Virus record (IMG/VR): IMGVR_UViG_3300040801_006078
Coordinates: 1 to 35,299 of that record
Length of the DNA: 35,299 bases
Source: a virus
Strand: one strand, 5' to 3'
Shown here: positions 20,393 to 28,007 of the stretch, piece after piece
Numbering within the stretch: position 1 is the stretch's first letter
How the letters are laid out: every line of letters starts with the position of its first letter
Position numbers and translations under genes: made by a program
Notes under the pieces: model-generated
What the model was told of the DNA's origin: nothing
What the model saw: only the letters and a program-made list of their open reading frames with translations
Database searches by the model: none

Positions 20393-22456
20393 CTACGTGC
20401 CGGCGTTCTTGTACGCGCCCCGGTGATCCACCGGGGCGGCGGCGAAGTCCAGCCAGGTGTCATACTCGATCCCCATCGGATCGGCGGTATCGCGCTGGCG
20501 AAGCTGCGGCCCCGGCGCCCCCTCCAGGTAGGCAAACACGATGGTCGCCAGCGCGGCCGGATCGACCATCAGATACCAGGCCGTCGCGCTGGCGGCATCC
20601 AGCAGCGGCTCCACCACCAGTCCCAGGGACCGGTGGCTGCCCGGCACCACATTGGCCGACGTACCCGGCACCAGAGTGTCGGACAGGTACTGCTCCGCCG
20701 TGGTCTCCAGCGCCGCCGGCACAATCAGCAGGCGCGGGGTATAGTTCAGCGTGTTGCCGTCAATGGACGTTTGGGTCCGAATCGCCTCCTTGCCCTTGCC
20801 AACCGCCGTCGCGCTGATGGCGGCGGCGGACGAAGCCAGATTTTTGTGGCTCGCAGTGTGGAACAGCGCCACACCGTCGGACAACGCGGTGTTGTTGGTG
20901 ACAACACCCCACACCTTTTTATTCTCATACCGCGCGGCCGCCTGGCCGGCCTTGCGGGCCAGGTCGGCAAAGCTGCCGAGATCGTCATTGATCAGAGCCT
21001 GACGGGTCAGGCGGAGGCGCCGACCGACCGTGGTCAGCGTCAGGCTTTCGCTCGACTCGCTCAGGCTGCCCTGCTGCAACTCACCGTGTTCGTTCAGCTC
21101 GGCGAAGTCCGGAAAATCGCCGTCCCGCACCAGGGTCTTGGCGCGGAAGTCGGGCGCGCTCATTTCGCGCGCGATCTGGCGATACGTCGTCGGCGCCATC
21201 TCGTAGGCCGCCATCAGCATCCGGTTGCCGGTGTCCTGCAGCAGAATGGGCAGATCCGACGTCGTCATCGCGCGGGTGATGATCTCCGGCGTCCGCTCGC
21301 GGCGGCCGACCCGCTCCCCGCGCGCCGCCAGCAGGTCGCGCGCCAGATCGGCCACCGACAGGCCGACATACTCGCGCGAGGCCTCCGGCACCTCGGCGCC
21401 GGTGTGCCGCGCGGCCAGGGCATCCGTCATGCGACGCACCATCACGGCCGGGTCGTCGCCGGACTCGTCACCGGCCTGCACCACCACGCCGCGCGTGGCC
21501 GGCTGGCCGGGCTGATCGGCGAGGCGGTCGATCATGGCGGCGCGCGCCTGATCCAGGGTCACGCCGTCCGTGACCAGGCCGTCGGCGACCGAGCGCTCCA
21601 GGCCCAGCGTCTCCGCCGCGCGGTAGATACCGGCAATGCGGGCGCGCTCGGCCAGCACAGGGTCATCCTGACCGGTCGGCCGGGCCTGATGACGGGCCGG
21701 CGCTTCCGGCCGCTGGCTGGTCGCGCCACCGGGCGCGGCGCGGGTCTCCGAGGTCTCGGCCGTGCGGGTCTGCGCGGTCGGCTCGGTGCCGTGCCCGTCG
21801 GTGCCGGGCTGAATGTCTTTCGGATCCATGTCTCGCTCCTCATGGTGTGTGGCACCCGGCCGCCGGTCGATGATTTCGCAGGGATGGGTTTGGTCCGCGC
21901 CCCCTGCTGCGCGTGTGCCGGCCCCGGTATCGGCCGGAATCGGGACCATGGAGATCTCGGCGGGCTCCCAGTCCACGGCCGTGCGGACCTCGACCTGCCC
22001 CTCCTCCTCGATCACCTCATAACGCCGGACCTGGTAGCCGACGCTGACATTGCGGATAATTCCCGCCTGGATGTCGCGCCAGTACGGCTCGACGTCTTCG
22101 CGGTCCGAAAACCGCAGGATGGCGCGGCCTTCGCCGTTGGCGATCCAGGCCCGCTCGACCACGCCGATGATCTGGCTCAGGTCATAGCGGCCGTGCGTGT
22201 TGAGCACCGGCGCGCCGGCGTTCAGCCGGCCCAGATCGACATGGGCCGGGTCCACGCTCAGCCGCTCCCGGTAGCGAACTTCGCCGTCCCACCAGCGGCG
22301 TACCACCTCGGCACCGGTGGTCCAGACCACCTCGACCGTGCGCGCGTCGGCGTCAACGGTGTCCGGTGCGACCGGTGCCTCGCGCGAGCGCATGGGCAGG
22401 TCGTGGACCCGCCGCGTCTGTTCGACCGGCCGCTGGGCCGGCGCTCCATCAGGCAT
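20393..22456 (-). CDS. Prohead protease - major capsid protein fusion
   Basis: A single 687-aa frame combining two functions. Residues ~15-190 resemble an HK97-type (S78) prohead protease: APVLNTHGRYDLSQIIGVVE with the catalytic histidine and GIIRNVSVGYQV with the likely nucleophile serine. A linker rich in Thr, Arg and Pro follows. The C-terminal part from about residue 350 is an HK97-fold capsid protein (MTTSDLPILLQDTGNRML; YENKKVWGVVTNNTALSDG; RLLIVPAALETTAEQYLSD). The ATG at 22456 overlaps the portal stop by 8 bp. An internal ATG at 21829 (MDPKDIQPG) with SD AGGAG could yield the capsid part alone. Confidence 0.88.
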   Translation of the reverse strand: MPDGAPAQRPVEQTRRVHDLPMRSREAPVAPDTVDADARTVEVVWTTGAEVVRRWWDGEVRYRERLSVDPAHVDLGRLNAGAPVLNTHGRYDLSQIIGVVERAWIANGEGRAILRFSDREDVEPYWRDIQAGIIRNVSVGYQVRRYEVIEEEGQVEVRTAVDWEPAEISMVPIPADTGAGTRAAGGADQTHPCEIIDRRPGATHHEERDMDPKDIQPGTDGHGTEPTAQTRTAETSETRAAPGGATSQRPEAPARHQARPTGQDDPVLAERARIAGIYRAAETLGLERSVADGLVTDGVTLDQARAAMIDRLADQPGQPATRGVVVQAGDESGDDPAVMVRRMTDALAARHTGAEVPEASREYVGLSVADLARDLLAARGERVGRRERTPEIITRAMTTSDLPILLQDTGNRMLMAAYEMAPTTYRQIAREMSAPDFRAKTLVRDGDFPDFAELNEHGELQQGSLSESSESLTLTTVGRRLRLTRQALINDDLGSFADLARKAGQAAARYENKKVWGVVTNNTALSDGVALFHTASHKNLASSAAAISATAVGKGKEAIRTQTSIDGNTLNYTPRLLIVPAALETTAEQYLSDTLVPGTSANVVPGSHRSLGLVVEPLLDAASATAWYLMVDPAALATIVFAYLEGAPGPQLRQRDTADPMGIEYDTWLDFAAAPVDHRGAYKNAGT

Positions 22457-24014
22457 CGTCTGCGTCCTCCTCTTCGGTGACTTCCGGCGCGTCGGCCTCC
22501 GCCGGGCTTCCGCCCGCCGCACGCGCCTGCCCGGTCGTGGTGGTCTGGCTCGGGTCGCTGTCCAGCACCAGGCCGGACGCTGCCAGGGCGTCCCGCACAG
22601 CCGCCAGCTCGGCCAGGTGCTCGTCCCAGTCCCGACCCCTCGCCCGCACCGCCTCGGCCAAGGTGCGCCGACCCATGCGCAGGTCGCGCTGGATCGCCGC
22701 ACCGTCCTTCTGCGGGTCGACCATGGCGCGCTCCGGGGCGATCCAGTCGGCGCCGATGGACCGCGACCGCCGCCCCATGGCCACCAGCAGGTCGTCGACC
22801 CGGCGCCACACCGGCCGGCACAACTGATGCGCGATCATGTGCGCCTGCCAGACGTCGACCTGCGCCCACAGGTCCAGCTTGCCGGCGCGCAAACTGCTGT
22901 AGTTGGCCTGCCGCAGATCGCCGGTCAGGCCGTGATAGGGCAGGCCCAGGCCGGCGGCGATCAGATGCAGCTGCATCGTCAGCCATTCGGCGTCACCCTC
23001 GCTGCCGCTCGGGTTGGCAAAGCTGACCGCCTCGTCTTCGCCCAGGTAATAAATCGCGCCCGGCGCCATGGACTCCAGGCGGTTGCCGGTGCGATCATCC
23101 GTGGTCGGCGTAGTTAGAGGGCCGTCCGGATTTTGTTTCGTCACGAACGCGGCAAAACACGCCTCGATCTTTTTCTTGACCAGGCGCGCGTCGTCCAGAT
23201 CATCGACATCGCGCATCTTCATCAGGACCGGCGCAAACCACGGCACGCCATGCACCTGGCCGGGCCGGCGAATGTCAAAGACCGGCAGGATCCATTTGGC
23301 GGCGACCCGGCGCGCCTGTCCGGCCGTCCGCCAGACCACGTCGCCGGGGTGCTCGTCATGCAGCCAGTAGGCCACGCGCCGGCCGGCCGCATCGAACTCA
23401 ACGCCCTGGATGATGGCGCCGCCGCCGGGCAGAACGCGGGTCTGGCTCAGATCGATATGGTCCGGCTCCAGGACGCGGAGCTGGATCGGCACCCGCAGGC
23501 CGTCGCGCGACGGCCGGGGAATGATCTGCACCAGCGCCTCGCCGCTCTCGACCACACAGCGCGCGACCTCCATCTGGATGGCGCCGAAACTGCGCAGGCC
23601 CTCCGGATCACACTCCTCATCGAAACGCGCCCAGTCCTCGCGGATGCGGGCGCGCTCGGCCGGGTCGGTGGTGCGCGGGCTGGCGCGCAGGCCGGTGCCG
23701 ACCATGTACGTCGACAGCTTGGCGACCGCGCTGGAGGCCAGCGGATTGTTGCGCACCGCGTCGCGGGTACGGGCGCGAATGCGATGCAGCGCCGGGCCGA
23801 CCTCGGCATTGGCGCTGCCGCTGGTCGCCGTCCAGCCGTCCGTCCGGCGGCTCACCCGCGCGGCGTCATAGCCCCGCGTCGCCGCCACCTGGGCCACCTC
23901 GCGCAGCGTCAGGCGGGCATGTGCCCGGCGCAGTGCCGCACGCGGCGCAAAATAGCCAATCGCCCGATCCAGGCCGGTCAGGATCGGGCGAGGGGCTGTG
24001 TCAGGGCGGGGCAT
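22449..24014 (-). CDS. Portal protein (lambda B family)
   Basis: A 521-aa portal subunit; twelve form the DNA channel at the capsid vertex. Visible family features: N-terminal GLDRAIGYFAPRAALRRAHAR, RTRDAVRNNPLASSAVAKLSTYMVGTGL, IQLRVLEPDHIDL, the GVEFDAAGRRVAYWLHDEHPGD region, and the conserved LGLPYHGLTGDLRQANYSSLRAG motif before the C-terminal helical part. The ATG at 24014 is chosen over the longer frame because gpW ends at 24022. Residues after ~480 are charged and probably disordered. Confidence 0.93.
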   Translation of the reverse strand: MPRPDTAPRPILTGLDRAIGYFAPRAALRRAHARLTLREVAQVAATRGYDAARVSRRTDGWTATSGSANAEVGPALHRIRARTRDAVRNNPLASSAVAKLSTYMVGTGLRASPRTTDPAERARIREDWARFDEECDPEGLRSFGAIQMEVARCVVESGEALVQIIPRPSRDGLRVPIQLRVLEPDHIDLSQTRVLPGGGAIIQGVEFDAAGRRVAYWLHDEHPGDVVWRTAGQARRVAAKWILPVFDIRRPGQVHGVPWFAPVLMKMRDVDDLDDARLVKKKIEACFAAFVTKQNPDGPLTTPTTDDRTGNRLESMAPGAIYYLGEDEAVSFANPSGSEGDAEWLTMQLHLIAAGLGLPYHGLTGDLRQANYSSLRAGKLDLWAQVDVWQAHMIAHQLCRPVWRRVDDLLVAMGRRSRSIGADWIAPERAMVDPQKDGAAIQRDLRMGRRTLAEAVRARGRDWDEHLAELAAVRDALAASGLVLDSDPSQTTTTGQARAAGGSPAEADAPEVTEEEDADDA

Positions 24015-24021
24015 GGTGGCC

Positions 24022-24225
24022 TCAGTCGCGGCGGTGTGTGGCGTAGGACACGCGGGTCGGCGCAGCGCCGGCCTGTTCGGCCAGCTCGGCGCGCACGGTG
24101 CGGATGGCCTCGCGCAGCTCGGCCGTGCTACGATACTCAACGGTCTTGCCGTCGACCGTCACACGGGTCGTGCCGCGCGCCAGCGCCTGCTGTAAACGCG
24201 TCAGATCGGCCTCGGTGTACGCCAT
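24022..24225 (-). CDS. Head-tail connector, gpW family
   Basis: A 67-aa protein matching gpW in length and pattern: MAYTEADLTRLQQALARGTTRVTVDGKTVEYRS followed by a second helix (TAELREAIRTVRAELAEQAG), i.e. helix-hairpin-helix. gpW plugs the portal after packaging. It is found between the terminase large subunit and the portal, as in lambda. ATG at 24225 lies two bases after the previous stop. Confidence 0.9.
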   Translation of the reverse strand: MAYTEADLTRLQQALARGTTRVTVDGKTVEYRSTAELREAIRTVRAELAEQAGAAPTRVSYATHRRD

Positions 24226-24227
24226 CC

Positions 24228-24401
24228 TCAGCGCTCCGGCGGGGAGCGATGGCGCGGCGGGTTTTTGGGCCCCTCCGCGCTGTGTGGCGGCTGATATCCG
24301 CTGCCCCACTCGGCATAGGTGACCTCACGCTCTGCGCCCTCATCGTGTCTTTTGTCGGACGGGCACGCCCGGCTGAGCCACATCAGCACGCGCCGTATCA
24401 T
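24228..24401 (-). CDS. Small phage protein of unknown function
   Basis: A 57-aa frame starting MIRRVLMWLSRACPSDKRHD, with a short hydrophobic N-terminus and a polar, proline-rich C-terminus (ending RHRSPPER). Its ATG overlaps the terminase stop (ATGA) and is preceded by GGGGAGG. It ends two bases before the gpW ATG, so it fills the gap exactly. The tight packing and SD support a real gene. No family recognised. Confidence 0.55.
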   Translation of the reverse strand: MIRRVLMWLSRACPSDKRHDEGAEREVTYAEWGSGYQPPHSAEGPKNPPRHRSPPER

Positions 24402-26416
24402 CGTCGCCTCCCCATCCAGTCGTCGCGGCGCGGCAGCCAGCCACCGCCCTGGCCGCCCTCGGCGGGCCGGGATGCGGGTGCCGGGCGGGTCTGTTCCGAC
24501 GCACGCCGTGCGTCTTGCGGCTCGACCGTCCTGACGGGCGCCATCGCTCGCTGCGCCAGGTCGTCGGCACGGCCGGCTGCGGGGGCGCCGCGCTCGGCCT
24601 CCACCTGTGCCCAGTCATCCTCGGTCAGCGTCGCCAGCCCCAGCCGATAGGCCAGCGCCAGATTGTATCGCCGGCAGTCGTGGTAGTGGTTGGCCTCGCG
24701 TATCGCGACCCATTCGCGGCGCGCCACGCCCTTGACCGTGCGCGTCGTCAGGGCCTCGGCGGTCAGCTGCTGGAAATACCCGGCGTCGAGGAACGCGCCG
24801 AAGTGGCAATAGCCCGGCGGGTCATCCTCCGCGCCCTCGCGGACGCCGGCCTTGTGCAGGTAGCCATAGATCTCGGCCGACAGGCCCCAGGTGCCGACGC
24901 TCCACACCTTCAAGCCGCGCCGCTTGGTCTTGCCGCCCCATGTCACGTCCTGGGCTGCCGGCGTGCCCATCGGTGGCCGGCTCCAGCCCGGCACACCCTT
25001 GAGCGCATACGCTTTCGGATGTCGGCGCACCCAGGCATAGACCGCCGTCGTGGCGTACCCGCTGTCCACGCCGATGGCGTCGGCCGCCATCGTGGTCCCC
25101 CAAGCCGTCGGCCAGTGCCGCTCGGCCAGGGTGTCCAGCGCGTGCCAGGCGCTGCCGCCGGGCTCGCGCGTCTCGCCGGGCAGGAATCGGGCCTCGACCA
25201 CCCAGCTCCGGCGTTCGCGGCCCCAGCCCACGACCTCGACGTACAGGCCGTCCTGCTGCACATCGACCGCCATGGTCAGCACCAGCGCGCCATGCGGCAC
25301 CGTGCCGGCCGGATAATCCACCGTGCGGGCCAGCAGCCGTTCCCATTCCGGAGCGTCACCGCGCGCCTCCCAGGCCTGCCCCAGCCACAGATTCGTGAAC
25401 GTCTTGAGTTTGGCCGGGTGGTCCTTGGCGGCCAGGAAGGCCACCGCGATGTCATCCCAGCGCACCAGCAGACTATGCAGGGCGTCGATGTGATAGCTCG
25501 GGTGCCGTCCCGGCTCGTCGGCCTCGGCCACCCAGCGGCCGGTCTGGATCATGGGCCGGCGATGGTGCTCCTCGATCACGCCGCCGCAGTGGCGGCAGAC
25601 ATAGTGCGCCTGGTGCGGCCAGCTGCGCTCGAACTTCAGGCCCCAGGCCGAGTCCTCGCCGCCGAACTCCAGCCGCTGATACTCGCCGCAGTGCGGGCAC
25701 GGACAGTGCCAATAGCGCTGGTCGCCGGCCTCGAACGCGGCATCGACGCGGCTGCCGCCCTTGATCGTCGGTGTGCTGCCCTCGATCCGCTTCCAGTCAC
25801 CGCTGGCCAGGTACGACATCTGGCGCGCCGTCACCATCTCCAGCGGATCGCCCTGGCCGTCCAGGTCGGCCGGCCACTCGTCCACCTCGTCGCACAGCGC
25901 GTACTGAATCGTTTTCGACCGCAGGTCGGCGGCCGAATTGGCGCCGGTGATGACGATGGAGCCGCCGGGGAAGCGCTTCGACAGCGCGGTCGACCCACCG
26001 CTGGAGCGACTGACCTGACGGCGCACCTTGCGCCGCAGCGTCGGGGTCTCATCGATGGACGGCTGCAGTTTCTCCCGGTTGAAGTCCTGCGCCGCCGGCA
26101 CCGTCGGCAGCACCATCATGGTCCGGGTCGGCGCCACGTCGACGATGTAGCCCAGCCACGCCTGACCGATCTGGGTGAATCCGGTCTGCGCCGACTTGCG
26201 GACCACGACGCGATTGGTCGCCGAGGCTGGCGCCAGGTGATCCAGGATCTCCGGCAGGTACGGCGTCAGGCTCGGGTCCCAGGTCTCGCCGGCGCGCGGG
26301 CCGTCCGGCACCACCAGCGTCTGCGCCGCCCACGCGCTGGGCGCGATGTCCGGCGGCGGCGCCAGGCCAGCGGCCAGGGCGCCCAGAACGACGCCGAAAG
26401 CGCGGGCGCGGTCCAT
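24398..26416 (-). CDS. Terminase large subunit (GpA family)
   Basis: A 672-aa packaging motor and nuclease. The ATPase has a deviant Walker A (RKSAQTGFTQ, 73-82) and a Walker B-like CDEVDEWP (175-182). A zinc-ribbon follows (CPCPHCG 238-244 with CRHCG 274-278), as in GpA-type terminases. The nuclease half contains MAVDVQQDGLYVEVVGWG and DAIGVDSGYATTAVYAWVR, with the acidic residues of an RNase H-like fold. The ATG at 26416 shares one base with the small subunit's stop. GpA-type enzymes usually act at cos sites, so cohesive ends are probable. Confidence 0.95.
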   Translation of the reverse strand: MDRARAFGVVLGALAAGLAPPPDIAPSAWAAQTLVVPDGPRAGETWDPSLTPYLPEILDHLAPASATNRVVVRKSAQTGFTQIGQAWLGYIVDVAPTRTMMVLPTVPAAQDFNREKLQPSIDETPTLRRKVRRQVSRSSGGSTALSKRFPGGSIVITGANSAADLRSKTIQYALCDEVDEWPADLDGQGDPLEMVTARQMSYLASGDWKRIEGSTPTIKGGSRVDAAFEAGDQRYWHCPCPHCGEYQRLEFGGEDSAWGLKFERSWPHQAHYVCRHCGGVIEEHHRRPMIQTGRWVAEADEPGRHPSYHIDALHSLLVRWDDIAVAFLAAKDHPAKLKTFTNLWLGQAWEARGDAPEWERLLARTVDYPAGTVPHGALVLTMAVDVQQDGLYVEVVGWGRERRSWVVEARFLPGETREPGGSAWHALDTLAERHWPTAWGTTMAADAIGVDSGYATTAVYAWVRRHPKAYALKGVPGWSRPPMGTPAAQDVTWGGKTKRRGLKVWSVGTWGLSAEIYGYLHKAGVREGAEDDPPGYCHFGAFLDAGYFQQLTAEALTTRTVKGVARREWVAIREANHYHDCRRYNLALAYRLGLATLTEDDWAQVEAERGAPAAGRADDLAQRAMAPVRTVEPQDARRASEQTRPAPASRPAEGGQGGGWLPRRDDWMGRRR

Positions 26417-27018
26417 CAGGCGTCCTCCCCGTCGTCATCGGTTTTGCCCAGCGCAGCGTCCAGCCGCAGGGCTTCAGCCATCTGGGCGCGCAGCTCGCGC
26501 GCCTGGTCCCGCATCAGGCGGCGCACCGCCTCCACGCCGCCATCGCGAGCCGCGGCGGTGATTTCGTCGGCGCGCGTCGCCAGCCGGTCCAGCCCCTCGG
26601 CCATGCGCCGGCCGGCGGTGGTCATGGCCTCGGCGACGTCATCGACGCGCAGCACCTGGCCTTTCAGCTCTGCGAGCTTCAGTTCCTCCCGCTCGCGAAT
26701 GACGCGCTCGGTCAGGGCCTTCTCATCGTAGTACCCGCCGCCAGCCGAGCCGCGCTTGGGCTCGCCGCCGGCTGCCGCCGGCGCGTCGATTGGCAGGGAC
26801 GGCGCGCCGTCCAGGCTGATGACGCCGCGCTCGGCCAACCGCGCCAGGCTGGGCGCGACCAGGATCCGCTTGCGGTCGTCGCGCACCAGGTGACGGTCCT
26901 GCGCCACGGCCTGCTTCGTGCGCGCGACGCCATAGCGCTCAGACAGCAGGCGCACGAAGGCCGTCGGCCCGCACGCCTCCGGCACGGCGCCGGCCTGCTG
27001 GTCGCTCGCTGTCGTCAT
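26416..27018 (-). CDS. Terminase small subunit (Nu1-like)
   Basis: A 200-aa protein. The N-terminal part reads FVRLLSERYGVARTKQAVAQDRHLV...RKRILVAPSLARLAERG, a winged-HTH-like DNA-recognition region of the Nu1 type. A glycine-rich hinge is followed by a helical, charged dimerisation and TerL-binding half (YYDEKALTERVIREREELKLAELKGQVLRVDDVAEAM). It would recognise the cos/pac site, most likely in the 194-bp non-coding gap upstream. ATG at 27018. Confidence 0.82.
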   Translation of the reverse strand: MTTASDQQAGAVPEACGPTAFVRLLSERYGVARTKQAVAQDRHLVRDDRKRILVAPSLARLAERGVISLDGAPSLPIDAPAAAGGEPKRGSAGGGYYDEKALTERVIREREELKLAELKGQVLRVDDVAEAMTTAGRRMAEGLDRLATRADEITAAARDGGVEAVRRLMRDQARELRAQMAEALRLDAALGKTDDDGEDA

Positions 27019-27212
27019 CGTCAACCTGTCGTCAAGACGGTCAAGGCCGTCAACAAATGTGACCGGCCGCAAAACTGGCGGACTTCCGCACTCTGTCCAC
27101 CCGCATACGACATCGGGCGGGAAGGACCCGTTGACTGTGCCCCAACGCAACGCGCCGGCGCGGGGTGTCCCGGCCGGCGCGTACGTGTGTCATCGTGCCT
27201 ACAGCCATACGC
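27019..27212. other. Non-coding gap upstream of terS with a strong hairpin; candidate cos region
   Basis: This 194-bp gap has no gene. At 27151-27181 CGCGCCGGC pairs with GCCGGCGCG, and an inner CGGG/CCCG pairing makes a near-continuous 13-bp stem around ACAC, with one bulge. It may terminate the transcript of the gene at 27213-27797 or belong to the packaging site, since cos lies just before terS in lambda-like genomes. No cosN sequence could be identified by eye. Confidence 0.4.
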
Positions 27213-27797
27213 CTATCGCGGCAGCGGTGGCAAGGACTTTTTTCGTGCCGCCCACTCTGACCACGCGCGGCGAAGCCCGACCTCGTCATCCGCACCAGCG
27301 GCGATCAGCACGGCACGGGCATCCCCGACGCCCATCTCTCGCCCCAGCAGACGCACCGCCTCATGCTCGGCGGCGGCCCGGATCGCCCTCAGCGCCCGGT
27401 CCGACCGTGGATCGCGCAGGCGCTCCCGGATCACCCGCACCGGCACCCGCAGCGCCTGGCCGATGACCAGCGCGCGATACAGCGCACGGAGCCGCCCCAC
27501 GGCGGCCATGACCGCCTCGGCCAGGTCCAGCTCCCACGGCTGCGGGCGGATCGGCGCACAGGTCGCGGCCTCGTGGCCGTAGCCCTCCCAGCCGCGCACC
27601 GGCGCCGGCATCATCGACGGCAGCCGGCCGAGACCCGCCACCTCGCGTGGCATCGGCGAGCGGCGGTAGACCCCGACCGCCCAGGCCACCAGCGCAGCCA
27701 TGCCGACCGCCGCCTCGGTCGCCTGGACCGCGCCCGCCCCGCCGTCTGGAGGGTTTGGAGGGTTTTGGAGGGTTGATTTCAAACCTTCCAGCCGCAT
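27213..27797 (-). CDS. Hypothetical protein in the late-regulator (Q) position
   Basis: A 194-aa, arginine- and alanine-rich protein. A hydrophobic N-terminal patch (VGMAALVAWAVGVYRR) leads to PAPVRGWEGYGHEAATCAPIRP, then a helical region (WELDLAEAVMAAVGRLRALYRALVIGQALRVPVRVIRERL) with a sigma-4/HTH-like periodicity. Lying between replication and terminase genes it occupies the slot where lambda-like phages keep late antiterminator Q or its analogues; DUF6362-type phage proteins have a similar pattern. Function is inference only. ATG at 27797 (SD AAGGGG) is preferred to upstream non-ATG starts that fall in the repeat/dyad region. Confidence 0.5.
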   Translation of the reverse strand: MRLEGLKSTLQNPPNPPDGGAGAVQATEAAVGMAALVAWAVGVYRRSPMPREVAGLGRLPSMMPAPVRGWEGYGHEAATCAPIRPQPWELDLAEAVMAAVGRLRALYRALVIGQALRVPVRVIRERLRDPRSDRALRAIRAAAEHEAVRLLGREMGVGDARAVLIAAGADDEVGLRRAWSEWAARKKSLPPLPR

Positions 27798-27984
27798 TCT
27801 TGTGACCCCTTTCAATGACTTAGGTGTATCCCCTGGAGGGTTGGAGGGTTTCCCCGGAAACTTCACGTATGTGCGCGCGCGCACATATGGGACTTTCCGC
27901 AAAACCCTCCAAACCGTCCAACCCTCCGAACCCCTTGATCCGGCGGCCTTTTTCCGCTGGACGGTTGCGGAGGGTTGGAGGGTT
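27748..27984. repeat. GGAGGGTT iteron-like repeats around a 72-bp nested dyad
   Basis: Seven direct (27748, 27757, 27767, 27835, 27843, 27969, 27977) and two inverted (27903-27910, 27920-27927) exact copies of GGAGGGTT lie in 237 bp, many 8-10 bp apart. In the middle are nested inverted repeats: 27841-27851 with 27902-27912 (11 bp), CGGAAA/TTTCCG (27855-27860, 27894-27899), and a perfect 20-bp palindrome at 27868-27887. Located just downstream of the helicase gene, it could be the replication origin or a regulatory site for late genes. The left part overlaps codons of the gene ending at 27213. Confidence 0.6.
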
Positions 27985-28007
27985 TTCCCCGCCAGCCCCG
28001 ATCTCCG

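Noticed and set aside
20378-22480. Long rightward open frame (700 codons) opposite the capsid gene
   Set aside because: Antisense of a clear coding gene; typical artefact of high GC at third positions, with Arg/His/Gln-rich composition and no motifs.
27798-27902. Longer start for the 27213-27797 gene using a TTG inside the dyad
   Set aside because: It would encode the repeat/palindrome as protein; ATG at 27797 has a better SD.
27748-27984. CRISPR array
   Set aside because: Units are 8 bp, unevenly spaced and in both orientations, with no spacer regularity and no cas genes.
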